NCBI GenBank assembly: GCA_963575745.1
Contig: CAUYUJ010004703.1
Location: 141,501-205,500 of the forward strand
Reading direction: 5' to 3'
Origin: Prorocentrum cordatum
Taxonomy: Eukaryota > Sar > Dinophyceae > Prorocentrales > Prorocentraceae
DNA length: 64,000 nt
The notes beneath the pieces are model-generated. The model was given only the letters and a program-made list of their open reading frames with translations. It was not told the origin of the DNA and made no database searches. This document shows, piece after piece, positions 59,788 to 64,000 of this stretch. The translations under genes and the position numbers were made by a program. Position 1 is the stretch's first letter, and each line of letters begins with the position of its first letter.

Positions 59788-60031
59788 GACCCCCGTCTCT
59801 TGAACCCCGAAGTGGGGCAGAAAGATCGGCTGTGGACAAACCTCCCTTTAATAAACCTCCCTTTAGTGGAAACGGCCTGAGACCAAAACCGACGGACCTG
59901 GACCCGCAAGAATGACGGCCGCGACGCCCTCTCGCAAACCAAAAACGGCCAGTTCCTGAATCGATGCGTCAGGGTGGGAGGTCTGTCCGCCCCCGACCCG
60001 TCTCTTGAGCCCCGGAGTGGGGCAGAAAGAT
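59788..60031. repeat. R10 element copy 2 with about 38-bp flanking direct repeats
   Basis: Direct repeats containing CGTCTCTTGA and AGTGGGGCAGAAAGAT lie at 59788-59826 and 59995-60031. The core shares ACCTGGACCCGCAA and GACGCCCTCTCGC with 47469-47652 and has its own short inverted ends, GGACAAACCTCCC and GGGAGGTCTGTCC. Confidence 0.75.
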
Positions 60032-61200
60032 GGGAAACCGGCGTCTCGGCCATGGCCGCTCGCGATGTCTGGGCCTCCCCGCGCCATATCGGACCTCAGG
60101 GCAGGGCCCAGACCGCCTCCCGGGGGGGCCGCAGGCAGGGCCCCCAAAGGGCGGCCCCTGAGGGGGCCGCCCGATGCTGCTCCCGAGAGGGCCCCGAGAT
60201 GGGCTCCCACGGGGCCGAAACTGACTACCCACCAGACCACACCAACCCAACTCGAAGACCCGAATTTTGGGTTGGGGGGGTATGGGCTCCATATGTGTGT
60301 CTTCGATGTCCCCGGAAGTACTGCCATCTACAGGACAAATGAGGTCCCCAGATGATGTGAAACAGCCGAGCATCTTCGGGAGACCTCGGCAGGTGAGAGG
60401 GGGCTGGCCGTCGCAGCACCGTCGAGCTTGATTGAAGAGGACACGCGAGAGGGCACACGACCCTTCCGAGGCCCACGCTGCCCCAGGAAAACAGACAGCA
60501 TTGCGCGAAACACAGGACACAAACCCTGGATTTGAAGGGTCGACCTACTAACCAAACTCGACTGTAGGCGGCAGGGCTTCTCAGAAGCCCTCGCGCCTCT
60601 AAGAGACCTCTGTGACTTCGGGAATGCCCACAAGAGATCTCTAGATGCGGGAGGCCCGCAGCCGAATATCTGTACACCGCCATGTCTGGCAGGGTGGCGG
60701 ATGCATTGTCCGCGCCTTTGCGCGAGAGCCACACCCTCGCTAAAGAGCATTCGATCGACCATGGAACGAAGACCTTTCTACTGCCGCAGAGAGGCGCCAG
60801 AGAAACAACCTGAGGAAAGACGAACGGACCCCCAAGCAAGAAACGAGCCTGAGCACGTACAGAGCCCGAGACCGCGCCTTCGGCGTGCTTGGTTAACGGT
60901 GCGGTTGGGAATCCGGTTTTGCGACACCGAGCTCACGCAGAACAACATGTGGGAAATCACGAAACACCGTCTCCTACATGTCAAGTCTGCGAGTACATCG
61001 AGTGAAAACGACGAAGCGATTTGTAGGAAAACACGAACCACGCGTTCCTAGAATTGGTTTGGCCACGAACAACGCCTTCCTACAGTTGGTTGTCCTACAT
61101 CTCCGTTAGCTAACACACCGTTAGCGCGTCTACGGAGAGCACGGACACACTAGCAGCCGCGGTCACACCACTCCTCCGGCCGAAGCAGATGGACAGAGCC
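60032..61200. other. No gene recognised
   Basis: Mixed unique-looking DNA. The frames of up to 200 codons overlap on opposite strands and show no motifs. Confidence 0.4.
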
Positions 61201-61220
61201 CTTGGCTCCTCGACAAACTC

Positions 61221-61358
<138 letters not shown>

Positions 61359-61689
61359 GGCATGGTCCCAAAAACCGCACCGCACAGGCGGACCAGCCTG
61401 CGACTGGCGCCCAGGTGGCACTGGAAAGCTCCAGAGACGCTCCAACAGTGCGCCAGTGAGCCCTGCAACATGTTCCAGAGAATCCTAAAGAGGTACCCCG
61501 AGTCGGCATTCGAATGCCCCATATGGAACCCGATAAGTTGAACAAGCAAACGCCAAACACTGCAACAAGACGACCTCCTCGAGAGATCCCACGGGTTCTT
61601 TGAACACGTAACCTGGAAACGATGCCCAGTTCCACAGATGAACCCCAAGTGTGTGAGCAATAATCCAGCCAGAGATCCCAAGACTACGC

Positions 61690-61867
61690 TTGTGGATGCC
61701 ATGACAATGGACACTCTGACAATCCTATCATTGAGTTAAATATGTGTTTAAACTGTGTAAACATGTTGTAAAAACGTGTCAACCTTGCTTAAAACATATT
61801 TGAAACATCTCTTAGACATCTGCAAAATATCTGGCAGCATGCTTCCTCTCCACTGATCGTCCTCCTC
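61690..61867. repeat. R3 element copy 4 with perfect 10-bp target duplication
   Basis: TTGTGGATGCCATGACAATG to GATCGTCCTCCTC. AAGACTACGC is present immediately on both sides (61680-61689 and 61868-61877). Confidence 0.9.
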
Positions 61868-61879
61868 AAGACTACGCAG

Positions 61880-63015
61880 ACCCACTGGAAGAGGACCCAC
61901 GATCTCAGGACGGCTTCAAGAACGGCCGCGAGGGCGCTCGAGGGCGCTCCAGAGCGAGCCCAAGAGGAATCAGACGGGCCACGACAGCGCCCCAAGCGGC
62001 ACGCAGAAGTGCAGAAACCCAGCACGCGCCGTTGACTTCACAAGAGCTTGATCTTCTGTGGCTCCCCCAGTGAAGCCTCTCTTCGTAGGCCTCCCAACTT
62101 CACGCATCGCGTCTCGCGATGCGCAATTATCTTTGCGCCCTCGAACCCTCGGACCGCCCCCCTTGCAGAACATCAACCGCACTGATCCAAACCGCGACGC
62201 GCGAATCGCCACTACCTCCAGGCCCCACTTGTGACACCAACCGTTACCATCATGATTGGTTGATGCGTTCTGTGCTCCCAGTGCTCCATAGTGCTCCCTC
62301 AGTGGTGCTTCGGGCCTGCGGGCCCAGCTGGCCACCAACGACCCGACGGGCTTCCCCGATGAGCCCGAAGAGCCTCCCCGGCAGACCCTCCACACAATGC
62401 CCAATTGGAGAACCAACAGGCCCAGGGCTCAAGCTAAGCCGTGTTTTGTCCGTGTCGTGTTGCTTTCGTTTTCCCTCGCTCTGTCTTCGTTCTGCCTATG
62501 CTGCGAGACGACCTCCACACGAACACAGTCCACGACATCGAAACAGCATCGATTAGAGGTAGCCACGTTCGGGCACACGAGAGAGCCGCGTCGCCTCGGC
62601 TCGCACTCAGCGCCTCGCGGCGAGCGGCGAAACTCGCACCCTCGCTTTCGTGCGGTCCCCCTGGAGAGGGCAACCCTCCGACCCAGGCACAGGCCGCGAG
62701 AAGGCAAGGCAGGGTCATGTGACCCTCAGACCAGGTTCGGCGGCAAGCCCAGTGGGAAGTGAGAAGGGCCGGGCGGGCCTCCTCGGCAGCCTCGGAAGTA
62801 CCCTGGCCTTGTGAAGCACCGCGGGAAGGGAGCGCCTCCTCGGAAGGGCCGGGCGGGCCTCCTCGGAAGTGTTATAAGCCTTCCCCTCCGAGGACACAGC
62901 AACCTTCCCCGAAAGCCAGAGGGCTTCTGAGAGGTACCGCCGCTTTCTGACAAGGCCTTCTCCTTCGCATTTCCCCCCCTCGCTCGCCACCGACAGACTC
63001 GATGGGAAGACTACC
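61880..63015. other. No gene; relative of the 27.46-kb element at about 62423
   Basis: 62423-62500 resembles the left part of the inverted-repeat element at 27456. 62865-63000 resembles 20150-20280. Otherwise nothing recognised. Confidence 0.45.
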
Positions 63016-63019
63016 TCCG

Positions 63020-63207
63020 AGATGCGACGTTGGATACACTCGACTAGGATAGTAAGGACGCGCGGTAAGGATGCAAGGGCCCTGGAATACCATGCTGACG
63101 TGTTTCTTGCGGAGCGCAGCAGAATGCCGAAGGATGCCGAATACCGAAGAGGCAAGGATGCAAGGGCAGCCTTGGAAAATTGTCCCATCCTTACTATCGG
63201 GAGCGGC
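63020..63207. repeat. R6 element copy 3, ends eroded
   Basis: GGTAAGGATGCAAGGGCCC and AGGCAAGGATGCAAGGGCAG, then CCCATCCTTACTATCGGGAG, match the interior of the other two copies. Confidence 0.65.
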
Positions 63208-63619
63208 CAGGAGGGGGGTGTCCAAGAGGGGGGGGTGCAAATCATGACCGGCGGCATGTGCGCGGCCCAGCGGGGGGGCCAGGGACGTAATGAAATAAGA
63301 AGAGGCGCCATGACATCTGGGGAGATATCATGGCCCACGCCATGACATCCACCCCCCCCCCCTAGTCATCACCCCCCTCTTTTCCGCCCCCGATACTATC
63401 ATGGTTTACGGTAATCACAACTGCAGCCCTCGCTCTACCATAAAAGGGACGCCGAGTGAGAACCGGAGCGGATTGTTTTTTTGGCCGCGGCGAGCCCCGG
63501 CCACGAATGCGCTCCACGGCAGATCCTGAGATCTGAGATAAAGCCCGAAATCCAGAGCCCTTCCTGAGCCCAAAGAGCCCTTCCTGAGCCCAGAGAGGTC
63601 CATATCTCCACGTCTTAAC

Positions 63620-63790
63620 GTGAAGGGGCCCTGGAACACACAAAACAAAATATATACAAATAGCAGGATTCTCCAGAGTTTTCCATATTTTCTGGGTTAT
63701 CTCTCTCTCCCCACTTCCCATATTTTCCCATATGTTTTGGGGAATCGACGATTCATTGTGTCTATGTGTTTTTTTCCCCTCCTGATCTAC
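63620..63790. repeat. R9 element
   Basis: GGGGCCCTGGAACACACAAA through TTCCCATATTTTCCCATATG to GATTCATTGTGTCTATGTG and CCCTCCTGATC. The remaining 210 bases of the window hold nothing recognised. Confidence 0.75.
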
Positions 63791-64000
63791 GACAAGACCT
63801 TCACAACCTCTTCACGTGGACCTCTCAAATAAGACAAGTCGGAAAAGTCACAGGACAATGCCGGCCGTACTCTGCCCACGAGCCCCAGGATCTGAGAGAT
63901 CCCATTCCTCATCGTCGTCGTCGCAGGGGGGAGAAAAACATGACGATACCGCCAGGGCGCATTCTGACATGGATCCAGCAACGGCTGCTCGAGCCGTGGC

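Overview
Organism. The window looks like nuclear DNA of a dinoflagellate. It is GC-rich and mostly non-coding, packed with degenerate small inverted-repeat elements and low-complexity tracts. It carries a near-copy of the dinoflagellate spliced leader (8599-8620), two introns bounded by their own terminal inverted repeats (introner-like), and several retroelement proteins of types I associate with dinoflagellates. A Prorocentrum-like bloom species would fit, but that is inference; dinoflagellate itself is a fairly confident call. I see no rRNA, tRNA, CRISPR array or bacterial-style operon.

Layout. (1) 1-4080, minus strand: a largely intact retroelement with a small membrane protein, a gag-like RGG protein, an in-frame TAG, and an RT-RNase H region that stays open to the window edge. 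(2) 4077-4700: a degenerate minisatellite array. (3) 5683-13509: a candidate multi-gene mobile unit. Matching inverted ends enclose four plus-strand genes: a broken Lys/Arg-rich coiled-coil gene, an unrecognised multi-exon gene, an ISXO2/Merlin-like DDE transposase behind a spliced-leader relic, and a P-loop ATPase-like gene with two introner-type introns and one in-frame TGA. (4) 13.5-30.9 kb: a repeat graveyard with one broken gag-like pseudogene (17.77-18.63 kb). (5) 30905-40132, minus strand: an intact non-LTR retrotransposon. ORF1 is a Gln/His-rich coiled-coil protein. ORF2 is about 2200 aa in the order RNase H, EEP endonuclease, RT, zinc fingers. The two are joined by a textbook -1 frameshift heptamer directly before the ORF1 stop. 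(6) 40.2-53.4 kb: more small repeats, a 73-bp satellite and a 441-bp duplicated unit inserted inside another repeat. (7) 53.7-57.4 kb, minus strand: a decayed relative of element 1 bounded by short direct repeats. (8) 57.4-64 kb: further repeats, including a second copy of the introner family that forms one of the introns at 10.8 kb.

How the pieces relate. Nearly everything recognisable is mobile DNA in layers of different age. The intact LINE and element 1 are youngest, the 5.7-13.5 kb unit is partly decayed, and the gag and RT pseudogenes are old. At least ten families of 100-240-bp inverted-repeat elements are dispersed through the spaces, some nested. Target-site duplications of 8-10 bp are visible for some of them, which points to Mutator-like mobilisation. 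The best candidates for something undescribed are the RNase H-first LINE with its frameshift signal, and the 7.8-kb gene cluster with inverted ends.
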